Shown here piece by piece: positions 1 to 6,279 of a DNA stretch of 12,367 bases. A program made the position numbers and the translations under genes. The number at the start of each line of letters is the position of its first letter. Within the stretch, counting starts at the first letter, position 1. The DNA is from Nitrospirota bacterium (lineage in GTDB: Bacteria; Nitrospirota; Thermodesulfovibrionia; UBA6902). The notes beneath the pieces were generated by a model, which saw nothing but the letters and a program-made list of their open reading frames with translations, was not told where the DNA came from and did no database searches. Location of the stretch: assembly GCA_024277515.1 (NCBI GenBank), contig JAJRVB010000182.1:1-12367 (forward strand). Direction: 5' to 3'.

Positions 1-297
1 CACTGGCCGGGGAATATCAGGGAACTTGAAAATGCCGTAGAGCATGCATATATACGTTCAAAGACTAACAGGATCGATTTTGAATCTCTGCCGCTCTCAA
101 TATCCGGCAGCTCTCCACAGGAGGCGCCTCAGGCCCCGCCCGAGAGTCTCCCGGCCGGCAAAGAGGAGATGGAGAGGGTTTTTATAGAAAAAGTGCTTAA
201 AAAACACGGTGGCAATAAGACTAAAATTGCTGAGGAACTCGGTGTCAGCCGGACTACCCTCTGGAGAAAACTGAAAAGACATAATTTAGATGCTTAG
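1..297 (+). CDS. Sigma-54-dependent (NtrC-family) transcriptional activator, C-terminal part
   Basis: This is the last 98 codons of a bacterial enhancer-binding protein; the start lies to the left of the window. The first visible residues, HWPGNIRELENAVEHA, are the conserved end of the AAA+ sigma-54 interaction domain (the WPGNVRELxN motif). A proline-rich linker of about 25 residues follows. The last 45 residues form a Fis-type helix-turn-helix (GGNKTKIAEELGVSRTTLWRKL), which binds upstream activator sequences. Proteins of this family use ATP hydrolysis to open promoters held by sigma-54 RNA polymerase. The N-terminal sensory part (receiver, PAS or GAF) is not visible, so the signal is unknown. 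A sigma-54-type promoter lies 146 bases beyond its stop, in front of the barrel-protein gene, which makes that gene a plausible target. Family assignment is secure; the target is inferred. Confidence 0.95.
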   Translation, partial: HWPGNIRELENAVEHAYIRSKTNRIDFESLPLSISGSSPQEAPQAPPESLPAGKEEMERVFIEKVLKKHGGNKTKIAEELGVSRTTLWRKLKRHNLDA

Positions 298-308
298 CGT
301 AACAGTTG

Positions 309-362
309 TGAAACGTTTCCCTTTATTTGCGTTGCAAGTTTGAAACACCCTGAAACACTTGC
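309..362 (+). promoter_or_regulatory. Candidate activator-binding (UAS) region with phased TGAAAC repeats
   Basis: TGAAAC occurs at 309-314, 341-346 and 351-356. The first lies within the perfect palindrome GAAACGTTTC (310-319). The other two form a direct repeat TGAAACA-CCC-TGAAACA with a 10-base period. This pair is enclosed by the perfect 6-base inverted repeat GCAAGT (334-339) / ACTTGC (357-362). Spacings of 32 and 10 bases put the copies on about the same face of the helix. The block lies about 80-135 bases upstream of the -24 element, the usual distance for enhancer-binding protein sites. The repeats are seen directly; binding by the neighbouring activator is inferred. Confidence 0.4.
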
Positions 363-442
363 TCTCCTCTGAAATGTAATTCACTCACCTCATTCCACAA
401 TTATTCCATATAATTCAAAGAGTTGCCAGGTTTTAAACTCCG

Positions 443-457
443 TGGCATCAGACTTGC
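443..457 (+). promoter_or_regulatory. Sigma-54 (-24/-12) promoter for the barrel-protein gene
   Basis: TGGCATCAGACTTGC matches the sigma-54 consensus TGGCACG-N4-TTGC with the invariant GG (444-445) and GC (456-457) at the correct 12-base register. Only the two bases after TGGCA differ from consensus. Transcription would start near 469 and give a leader of about 145 bases before the ATG at 614. A sigma-54 activator gene ends just upstream and UAS-like repeats lie at 309-362, which supports the call. Confidence 0.65.
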
Positions 458-472
458 GTTATGAAATAACCG

Positions 473-586
473 AAGGGTTTTTCGATTCCCTTAAAGGAAC
501 GCAGATCTTTCCTTGCGACAATTGGTATATCTAACGAAAAAACTGCCGGTTTTACCGGCTTAATGGACCATGGATAATAATGGTCC
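473..586 (+). other. Hairpin-rich 5' leader of the barrel-protein mRNA
   Basis: Four perfect inverted repeats follow one another in the predicted leader: AAGGG 473-477 / CCCTT 488-492; AAGGAA 494-499 / TTCCTT 509-514; GCCGGT 545-550 / ACCGGC 554-559 with a 3-base loop; and GGACCA 565-570 / TGGTCC 581-586 with a 10-base loop. A strong Shine-Dalgarno sequence (AAGGAGG, 601-607) follows, free of these stems. The arrangement could protect the mRNA or control translation. It does not resemble a riboswitch class I can recognise, including the c-di-GMP classes. Structure is inferred from sequence only. Confidence 0.35.
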
Positions 587-613
587 TATTATACGTCTTG
601 AAGGAGGCATAAT

Positions 614-2245
614 ATGAAAAGATTTATTGTTTTTCTTCTCCTTTTTTCTCTCGTTATTCCTGCAGGTTCTTACGCAGTAACCGAGGGAGAACTCGAACAG
701 AAGATCCAGGATATGAACGATCAGCTTGATGACCTGAAGAAGCAGATGAAGAAGATGAAGACCCAGGAGAGGTTCCAGGACAAGAGGGTTGCTGCGGTGG
801 AGGAAAAGACCGATGATGTGGAAAGTAAATGGTCATGGCTTACTATCGGCGGCGAGTACAGGTTCAGGATTGATTCTCTGAAGGGCAAGACGCATGATTA
901 TATGCAGTATGATTCGTCAGCCAAGTATTCAGTCCCTGATTACCCGATGCCGGGTATGACCACGCTTTTTCGCTCGGCGCCGGTGGAGGAGTACAAGACA
1001 AAGAACGATTCCGTAATGTTTAACCGTTTCAGGCTAAAACTTAATGCACAGGTTTATGAGAACCTTTCGGTAAAGACCCGTTTGTCAATGTACAAGGTCT
1101 GGGGACATGGCTCCATGTCACCCGTACAGGGCAGCTACTTTGCGGACAGGGCCATGGGCGCATTTGACGGCACAGTAGGCTATGTGCCTCAGGATAGTGT
1201 CCTGAGGGTTGACTATGCCTTTGCCACATGGAGCAATATTGCCGAGACCCCGGTATGGTTTTCAATCGGGAGAAGATACTCCACGCAGGGAGTGCCCACA
1301 AATCTGAGGCAGAATACTGAAAAGATCGGGACCGCAGGCGTGGCCGGACACATAATCGATTACGCATTTGACGGATTGACCATTGGATATGCACCGTATA
1401 TTGAAGCCCTCCCCGGGGCGTATGCCAAGTTTTGTTACGGCAGGGGATATGACAGCGGTTTCAAGACCACTGCCCCGGGCTCCAATGTCCCCAGGGACAC
1501 GGATTTTGCAGGTTTCTTTATTGATCCCATTTATACGGACAACCTCAATATCGAATTTCAGTTTGTGAGGGCATCCAATATATTCGATACCCTCCCTGAC
1601 GCGGGGGTATCTACCAACCTGGGTGATATTGACAATTTCGGAGCTTATATCAGCGGCAAGTTTGAGGACCTGGGCGGTGGCGATCTAAACCTCTTTGTAT
1701 CCGGGGCAATGAGCAAGACACACCCGAATGAAAACCTCTACGAGCTGCCCTTCTTTTCCATGGATGGCGGCACAACATGGCAGAACGCCGGTTACGGACT
1801 GCTTTATGATGACAGCGATCCCATGACGGCCGGGGGTCAGGGTAGTGACAGCCACAGCGGCAGCTCGGTTTATGCAGGCGCAAGATACGACATAAAGAAG
1901 ACCGGAACAAAGCTGGGATTTGAATACAACTACGGTTCAAAATACTGGATAACCTTTGCGCCGGCTGCTGATGACCTCTGGACGAGCAAACTCGGGACGA
2001 GGGGATCGGTATATGAGGGTTATATCATACAGGAACTGCCCGGTACGCCTGTTGCAAAGTTTGGAAGGGCATATGTCCGGCTCGGTTATCAATACTACCA
2101 GTTTAAATACACAGGGAGCAACAGCTGGATTGGGGAACCCAAGGCGATTGATGACTTAAACACAACGGATGCGTCAGGCACTCAAATGTTTGCACCCCTC
2201 AAGAATGCACAGGATATCTACCTGACACTTGACGTGTCTTTCTAA
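614..2245 (+). CDS. Outer-membrane beta-barrel protein with N-terminal coiled coil (DUF3373-like)
   Basis: A 543-residue exported protein. Residues 1-21 are a clear Sec signal peptide with cleavage after SYA. Residues 23-75 are rich in E, K, Q and D with heptad-like spacing (ELEQKIQDMNDQLDDLKKQMK), as in porins that carry a periplasmic coiled coil. The rest is a run of alternating aromatic and polar strands typical of an outer-membrane barrel, starting at WLTIGGEYRFRIDS and ending in the C-terminal signature strand DIYLTLDVSF with terminal Phe. Length and layout fit the DUF3373 family known from Geobacter-like and Nitrospirota genomes, whose substrate is unknown. The start is fixed by AAGGAGG at 601-607, 6 bases from the ATG. 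It stands alone behind a sigma-54-type promoter and is followed by a G/C hairpin. The barrel call is strong; the exact family is recalled, not searched. Confidence 0.85.
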   Translation: MKRFIVFLLLFSLVIPAGSYAVTEGELEQKIQDMNDQLDDLKKQMKKMKTQERFQDKRVAAVEEKTDDVESKWSWLTIGGEYRFRIDSLKGKTHDYMQYDSSAKYSVPDYPMPGMTTLFRSAPVEEYKTKNDSVMFNRFRLKLNAQVYENLSVKTRLSMYKVWGHGSMSPVQGSYFADRAMGAFDGTVGYVPQDSVLRVDYAFATWSNIAETPVWFSIGRRYSTQGVPTNLRQNTEKIGTAGVAGHIIDYAFDGLTIGYAPYIEALPGAYAKFCYGRGYDSGFKTTAPGSNVPRDTDFAGFFIDPIYTDNLNIEFQFVRASNIFDTLPDAGVSTNLGDIDNFGAYISGKFEDLGGGDLNLFVSGAMSKTHPNENLYELPFFSMDGGTTWQNAGYGLLYDDSDPMTAGGQGSDSHSGSSVYAGARYDIKKTGTKLGFEYNYGSKYWITFAPAADDLWTSKLGTRGSVYEGYIIQELPGTPVAKFGRAYVRLGYQYYQFKYTGSNSWIGEPKAIDDLNTTDASGTQMFAPLKNAQDIYLTLDVSF

Positions 2246-2270
2246 CAGACTGCAACTGTTTGATTACAGA

Positions 2271-2294
2271 GGGGGAGGGGCTTGCCTCTCCCCC
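2271..2294 (+). terminator. Strong G/C hairpin after the barrel-protein gene
   Basis: GGGGGAGGGG (2271-2280) pairs with CCTCTCCCCC (2285-2294) through a CTTG loop: ten pairs including one G-U. No T-run follows, so it is not a textbook intrinsic terminator. It may protect the 3' end of the mRNA or attenuate read-through into the next gene. Confidence 0.5.
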
Positions 2295-2310
2295 TGAATT
2301 AATGTATAAG
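2282..2310 (+). promoter_or_regulatory. Possible sigma-70-type promoter for the thioredoxin-lipoprotein-cytochrome cluster
   Basis: TTGCCT (2282-2287) and TATAAG (2305-2310) are separated by exactly 17 bases, matching four and five of six consensus bases. Transcription would start about 15 bases before the ATG at 2332. The -35 hexamer overlaps the hairpin at 2271-2294, so DNA structure and promoter use could interfere. This is a consensus match only. Confidence 0.4.
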
Positions 2311-2331
2311 TAACTTGACAGGAAATGTTCT

Positions 2332-2847
2332 ATGGCGATGAGACACTCAAAATATTTATCCATTATTATAATGCTGTTATTATTTTTCCAGGCAACAAAT
2401 CTTTTTTCTGCGGCTGCACTCGAAAAGGCAAAAGATTTTGAACTGAAAGACCTTGATGGAAAGACCTACAGGCTTTCGAGCCTGGAAGGGAGAGTCGTTT
2501 TGCTTAACTTCTGGGCGACATGGTGCAAGTACTGTATTAAAGAGAACCCGTCGCTCGACAGGTTGTATAATAAATTCAAGGATAACGGACTTATTGTCCT
2601 CGGTATCTCCGTAGACAGATCGGATTTGACAGTAAAAAACTTTCTTCAGGAGAATCCCGTGTCTTATCCCGTGCTGATGGATTCAAAAGGGGAGGTGTTT
2701 GTCAAGACTTACACTGTAGTAGGAATCCCTGCAACATTTCTGATCAATAAAGAAGGATACGTAGTCAGAAAACTCATGGGCGAACAGGACTTTGACTCCG
2801 GGAAGTTTGTGAAAAGCATAAATGCATTGCTGCTGGACGGGGTATGA
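2332..2847 (+). CDS. TlpA/ResA-like periplasmic thioredoxin-fold protein
   Basis: A 171-residue protein with a hydrophobic N-terminal segment (about residues 8-28), which is either an uncleaved anchor or a signal peptide cut near the alanines at 27-29. The thioredoxin fold follows. The redox motif is WCKYC (Trp64, Cys65, Cys68) inside NFWATWCKYC, and the cis-proline loop is GIPATF (Pro133). It has the FELKDLDGKTYRLSSLEG entry typical of the AhpC/TSA-Redoxin group to which TlpA and ResA belong. Family members reduce disulfides in exported proteins, often to open the CxxCH cysteines of apocytochrome c for haem attachment. A cytochrome c gene lies two genes downstream, so a role in its maturation is plausible but inferred. 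AGGAAA (2320-2325) supports the first ATG; a second ATG two codons later is possible. The lipoprotein gene starts 7 bases after the stop. Confidence 0.9.
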   Translation: MAMRHSKYLSIIIMLLLFFQATNLFSAAALEKAKDFELKDLDGKTYRLSSLEGRVVLLNFWATWCKYCIKENPSLDRLYNKFKDNGLIVLGISVDRSDLTVKNFLQENPVSYPVLMDSKGEVFVKTYTVVGIPATFLINKEGYVVRKLMGEQDFDSGKFVKSINALLLDGV

Positions 2848-2853
2848 CGAAAG

Positions 2854-3195
2854 ATGAAAAAGGCATTGATGTTTCCGGTATTTCTTTTGTTATTGCTCTC
2901 GGGGTGTGCGCCTTCCACTTTTATAGTCAGCAACGGGATCAGGGCGTATTACTTCGGAAGTGAGAGCAGGGGAGCCTATAAGATGCTGTGTGAAAGCGGT
3001 GACCTTGAAAAGGTGCTGAGAGACGCGGAATTGCCTGAGGAGATCAAAAAAGACGTTTTTGAATATGTCTGCACAGAGTCCCGTTCAAATAAAAAAGTGA
3101 TTTCCTTGTATACATTTCTCACGCCGGAAGAAAAGAAGAGCCTGAAGCGGGCATTTGTGAGGCACAACTATACAATAAATTCCGTCCCATGCTGA
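2854..3195 (+). CDS. Small lipoprotein with three extra cysteines, function unknown
   Basis: A 113-residue protein with a lipoprotein signal peptide: MKKALMFPVFLLLLL followed by the lipobox LSGC, so Cys18 would be lipidated. The mature part is charged and mostly helical in appearance, with the segments GSESRGAYKMLCESGDLEKVL and LTPEEKKSLKRAF. It contains Cys46, Cys73 and a cysteine as the very last residue (Cys113). I do not recognise a named domain; I have an impression of a conserved hypothetical family in related bacteria but cannot confirm it. It starts 7 bases after the stop of the thioredoxin gene, so the two are very likely co-transcribed. The cysteines make it a candidate partner of that thioredoxin; this is inference from position and composition. 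Confidence 0.85.
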   Translation: MKKALMFPVFLLLLLSGCAPSTFIVSNGIRAYYFGSESRGAYKMLCESGDLEKVLRDAELPEEIKKDVFEYVCTESRSNKKVISLYTFLTPEEKKSLKRAFVRHNYTINSVPC

Positions 3196-3244
3196 GGCGG
3201 TTAAGATTGTTCTCCAGTGGGGGAACCGGAAAGGAGGTGAATAA

Positions 3245-3604
3245 ATGAAAGGCGCGAGATTGATTGTAATTATGCTGCTTGTTTTATTATCAGCTGCAGG
3301 GATTGCATATTCAGCGGATGCGGATAAGGGAAAGGGCCTGTTTAATGATACCAAGTTAGGCACTAACGGCAAAAGCTGCAACACATGCCATTCTGGTGGC
3401 AAAGACATTGACGGCAGCAAGAAGACCTTTGAGATCCTGGGTGAGCAGATTAACAGTATCAGTGAAGCTGTTAATTTCTGCATTGAAAACGCCCTGGACG
3501 GGAAGGCTCTTGACAGCAATTCTGAAGATATGAAGAGTATCGTATCTTATATTAAGACACTGAAAGGTAAAAAAGTTCAGAAAAATGTTACGCCGGGGTA
3601 TTAA
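3245..3604 (+). CDS. Periplasmic monohaem cytochrome c
   Basis: A 119-residue exported protein. The signal peptide runs to about residue 24 (AYSA). The single haem-binding motif is CNTCH (Cys45, Cys48, His49). The likely distal ligand is Met96 in NSEDMKSIVSYIKTL, which is the usual C-terminal helix of small class I cytochromes. A further cysteine, Cys79, lies in the middle (NFCIENALDGKAL), a feature of some small cytochromes of this kind. It would carry single electrons in the periplasm; the partners are unknown. A near-perfect Shine-Dalgarno sequence, AAGGAGGTGA (3231-3240), sits four bases before the ATG, suggesting high expression. The gene closes the cluster with the thioredoxin and the lipoprotein, 49 bases after the latter, and is followed at once by a strong terminator. 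No further haem motif is present. Confidence 0.93.
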   Translation: MKGARLIVIMLLVLLSAAGIAYSADADKGKGLFNDTKLGTNGKSCNTCHSGGKDIDGSKKTFEILGEQINSISEAVNFCIENALDGKALDSNSEDMKSIVSYIKTLKGKKVQKNVTPGY

Positions 3605-3648
3605 ATGACCGGGGGGCATTATATCGCCCCCTTCATTTAACCTTTTTT
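3601..3648 (+). terminator. Intrinsic terminator of the cytochrome cluster
   Basis: The stem is TTAAATG (3601-3607) with CATTTAA (3634-3640), and inside it GGGGGC (3612-3617) with GCCCCC (3626-3631). The loop is eight bases and there is a small internal bulge. CC and six Ts (3643-3648) follow. The stem starts at the cytochrome stop codon. The convergent PilZ gene ends at 3659 on the other strand; read from that side the stem is equally strong but has no T-run, so it may also slow transcription from the minus strand. Confidence 0.85.
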
Positions 3649-3658
3649 GATTGATTGT

Positions 3659-3991
3659 TCAGCGTAAATTAAACTTTTTCAGCCAGTCGTTATAACTTTG
3701 CGGCGGTTCAGGCACATGCAGCCCGAGCATTAAGGATTGATCTTTTGAGGGACTCCTCAAAAACCACCTGATTTCACAATTCAGCTGTATTGCTTCGCCG
3801 TCAGGCAGTTCAATTGCGAGTGTGACATGCTTATGTGGAGAAAAAGTGCGGTCTGTTTTTATTACGGTGGTTATCATTGACGCAACACCCTCTTCAGATA
3901 CATTGCCTATCACTCCCTCGAAATTTTTGCCGTCAACCGTGATAGTTGCGTGCAGACTGATAAAGAACCTCCTGTGCTTTCTTCTTTCCAT
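3659..3991 (-). CDS. PilZ-domain protein, probable c-di-GMP receptor
   Basis: A 110-residue protein that is essentially a single PilZ domain. Both c-di-GMP-binding signatures are present: the arginine motif at the N-terminus (RRKHRR, residues 3-8, fitting RxxxR) and NVSEEG (residues 30-35, fitting [D/N]xSxxG). The central segment VTLAIELPDGEAIQLNCEIRW is the usual beta-barrel part of the domain. PilZ proteins bind c-di-GMP and change the activity of partners in motility, exopolysaccharide or surface control; no partner domain is fused here. It is the last gene of the minus-strand operon, 12 bases after the receiver gene, and its ribosome site AGGGG (4001-4005) overlaps that gene's TAG stop, which suggests coupled translation. 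Its place beside a GGDEF-EAL gene strongly supports a c-di-GMP role. Confidence 0.9.
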   Translation of the reverse strand: MERRKHRRFFISLHATITVDGKNFEGVIGNVSEEGVASMITTVIKTDRTFSPHKHVTLAIELPDGEAIQLNCEIRWFLRSPSKDQSLMLGLHVPEPPQSYNDWLKKFNLR

Positions 3992-4003
3992 AGCACTTAA
4001 CCC

Positions 4004-4456
4004 CTATTCGCCGGCCGGAAGCTGGACTATCTGAAACCAGTACTGGGCCAGCGTGGTTATGACGAATACCATGCCTTCAAAAGAGACCGGCTTTGTGATG
4101 AACGAGTTTACTCCGAGATCATAGCTCTTGTAGATATCTTCATCAGCCTTGGATGTTGTGAGGACCACAATCGGGATCTGTCTAAGGTCAGGGTCTGCCT
4201 TTATTTCTTTCAGCGCTTCGCGGCCGTCCTTTTTCGGCATGTTCAGATCAAGAAGAATCAGTCCCGGGCGGGGGGCGCTGGCCGGGTCCTCGTACTTGCC
4301 CCTGTGGCAGAGATAATCAAGCAGTTCCTCTCCATCTTCTACAAAGCGCAGTTCATTTGCGAGACGCGCCTCTTCAAACGCCTCTTTTGTCATCAGGCGG
4401 TCGTCCTCATCGTCGTCTGCCATTAAAATGATTATTGAGTTTGCATCTTCATTCAT
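4004..4456 (-). CDS. Single-domain response regulator, Rcp1-like
   Basis: A 150-residue receiver domain with no output domain. The acidic pocket is DDDEDD (14-19), the phosphate-accepting aspartate is Asp70 in LILLDLNMPKKDG, the switch threonine is Thr100 in VLTTSKAD, and the conserved lysine is Lys122 in FITKPV. The long insert after the third helix (LCHRGKYEDPASAPRPG) and the C-terminus ALAQYWFQIVQLP-like ending (TTLAQYWFQIVQLP) are characteristic of the Rcp1 group, whose partners are phytochrome-type histidine kinases. The two kinases encoded upstream have the same kind of core (SHDLQEP), so they are the likely phosphodonors. AGGAGGGGG stands just before the ATG. The gene lies 23 bases after the GGDEF-EAL gene. 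With no output domain, it presumably acts by protein contact or as a phosphate sink. Confidence 0.93.
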   Translation of the reverse strand: MNEDANSIIILMADDDEDDRLMTKEAFEEARLANELRFVEDGEELLDYLCHRGKYEDPASAPRPGLILLDLNMPKKDGREALKEIKADPDLRQIPIVVLTTSKADEDIYKSYDLGVNSFITKPVSFEGMVFVITTLAQYWFQIVQLPAGE

Positions 4457-4479
4457 TTTCCCCCTCCTTATTATGATTA

Positions 4480-6270
4480 TCAGGGAACAGGTGTTTCAGT
4501 TTTGTTACCCATTATGTTGTCCAGAATCTTTCTTCCCACTCCTCTACCTTCTTTTTCTGCTGCCAGCATTTCAGTGATGTCATCCGTAGGCAGGGGCCTG
4601 CTGAATAAATAGCCCTGAATTTCATTGCATCCGTAGTCCTGAAGATACCTGAGCTGCTGTCCTGTTTCAACGCCTTCTGCTATGACGAGCATCTTTAAAT
4701 TCCTGGCCAGTGAGATTATTGCACGTGCTATGAGCGCTTCCTCCGGATCGGCGCTGATCTCACTGGTAAAGGAACGATCAATCTTGAGGGCATGGATCGG
4801 GAAGCGCTTCAGGTAGCTGAGAGAGGAATAGCCAGTGCCGAAGTCATCAAGAATCATTCTCATTCCCATGTCCGCAAGTTCTGACAGTGTGAGCAGGACC
4901 GTTTCCGTATCTTGCATTATTGCGCTTTCCGTAATTTCTATCATCATATCATTCGGGTTGATGCCTGCTTGACTCAGGCTTTCAGAGATGCTCTTCACCA
5001 GGTTCCTGTGCTGAAAATGTCTGCTCGAAATATTTACTGATATCGGGATATCCTTATGCCCGGCATCCTTCCATATATTGCACTGTCGGGATGCTGTCTT
5101 AAGTACCCATTCGCTCATAGGAAAGATGATCCCTGTCTCCTCTGCCAACGGGATGAATTTGACAGGAGGGATTAATCCCTTTTCAGGATGATCCCATCGT
5201 ATCAGTGCCTCGAGGCCGGTTATCTTTCCTGTTGTTATATCAAATTGCGGCTGATAGTGGAGTACAAGTTCATCATTTTCAACCGCCTTTCTCAGGGTGT
5301 TTTCGAGGGTGAGTTTTTCAAAGGCAGAGGCGTTCATGGCCTGCCTGTAATACTGATAGTTGTTTTTCCCCTGCTCCTTGGCGTGGTACATTGCCGCGTC
5401 CGCATTTTTGAGCAAGTCATCAACATCCCTGCCGTCCTGGGGGAATATGGATATCCCGATGCTGGCGGTGATGAATATCTCGGTCCCCTCAAGCGTGAAG
5501 GGCAGGGAAAGTACATCGATAATGCGCTGGGCCACTTTTGCGGCATTCTCGACGTGCTTGACCTCATGAAGCAGCACGGTGAATTCATCTCCTCCCAGGC
5601 GGGCGAACATATCTTTGATGGTCTGACGCGCAACAGAGTCACTCTTGCGCATGGTGCTATGGAGGCGCTCGGTAATCGCGATCAGGAGCCTGTCGCCTAC
5701 GGCATGGCCGAATGTATCATTTATCCGTTTGAAATTATCAATATCAAGAAACATTATTGCAAACATGCTTTCGTGCCGTTCTGCCTGCGAGATTGCCTGA
5801 AACAGTCTGTCAAGAAACAATGTCCGGTTCGGCAGTCTGGTCAGACTGTCATAATATGCCATGCGGAACACGTCCTCTTCATTTCGCTTCCGCTCGATGG
5901 CGTAGCGTATGGAGCGTTCCAGCAGGGGGGCATTTATGTCTCCTTTTACAAGATAGTCGGCAGCGCCGGCCTTCATTGCCTGTATATCTGTCTCACGGTC
6001 ACCCTGTCCGGTAAGGAGAATGAAAGGGGCCCTGCTCCCGTTCGCGGCAGCTTCAGTCAGGAGTTCCAGCCCAGTCTTCTCTCCAAGCCTGAAATCGAGA
6101 ATATAGACATCATGCCTGTTTTCGGCAATGCTCCCGAGGGCCTCCTGATAGGTGGAAATCCACTCCAGCTCATGACCAAGATTTTCCGCTTCAGCGAGGA
6201 TGTCCCGCGTCATTACAAAATCATCTTCATCATCGTCAATTAGCAGTATTTTAATCAGTTCATTATCCAT
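4480..6270 (-). CDS. Response regulator with receiver, GGDEF and EAL domains (c-di-GMP synthesis/breakdown)
   Basis: A 596-residue protein. Residues 5-120 form a receiver domain: acidic pocket at 12-14, phospho-acceptor Asp59 in YILDFRLG, Thr87 and Lys109. Residues 135-310 form the GGDEF domain: DSLTRLPNR, metal-binding Asp176 in FLDIDNFKRIND, and an intact GGDEF at 226-230. Residues 315-570 form the EAL domain: Glu354 in EALIRW, NISSRHF, ITES, DDFGTGYSS (475-483), Lys496 and AEGVET (531-536). Every catalytic signature I can identify in both domains is present, so it could make and degrade c-di-GMP, with phosphorylation of the receiver choosing the balance. RKSD (208-211) looks like the inhibitory I-site, but 14 residues separate it from GGDEF instead of the usual five. 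The gene starts 10 bases after the kinase stop, with AGGA upstream of the ATG. Confidence 0.95.
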   Translation of the reverse strand: MDNELIKILLIDDDEDDFVMTRDILAEAENLGHELEWISTYQEALGSIAENRHDVYILDFRLGEKTGLELLTEAAANGSRAPFILLTGQGDRETDIQAMKAGAADYLVKGDINAPLLERSIRYAIERKRNEEDVFRMAYYDSLTRLPNRTLFLDRLFQAISQAERHESMFAIMFLDIDNFKRINDTFGHAVGDRLLIAITERLHSTMRKSDSVARQTIKDMFARLGGDEFTVLLHEVKHVENAAKVAQRIIDVLSLPFTLEGTEIFITASIGISIFPQDGRDVDDLLKNADAAMYHAKEQGKNNYQYYRQAMNASAFEKLTLENTLRKAVENDELVLHYQPQFDITTGKITGLEALIRWDHPEKGLIPPVKFIPLAEETGIIFPMSEWVLKTASRQCNIWKDAGHKDIPISVNISSRHFQHRNLVKSISESLSQAGINPNDMMIEITESAIMQDTETVLLTLSELADMGMRMILDDFGTGYSSLSYLKRFPIHALKIDRSFTSEISADPEEALIARAIISLARNLKMLVIAEGVETGQQLRYLQDYGCNEIQGYLFSRPLPTDDITEMLAAEKEGRGVGRKILDNIMGNKTETPVP

Positions 6271-6279
6271 TGCATTGTC

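Noticed and set aside
473..586. c-di-GMP riboswitch in front of the barrel gene, tempting because of the nearby GGDEF, EAL and PilZ genes
   Set aside because: The conserved core sequences of the known c-di-GMP aptamers were not found; only simple tandem hairpins are visible.
3085..3519. A 144-codon minus-strand frame opposite the lipoprotein and cytochrome genes
   Set aside because: It covers the antisense of two genes with clear signal peptides and haem motif and has no recognisable features.
5188..6243. A 351-codon open frame on the plus strand opposite the GGDEF-EAL gene
   Set aside because: It lies wholly antisense to a gene with intact catalytic motifs, its product resembles no protein family, and it has no ribosome site. 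It is a by-product of codon bias on the other strand.
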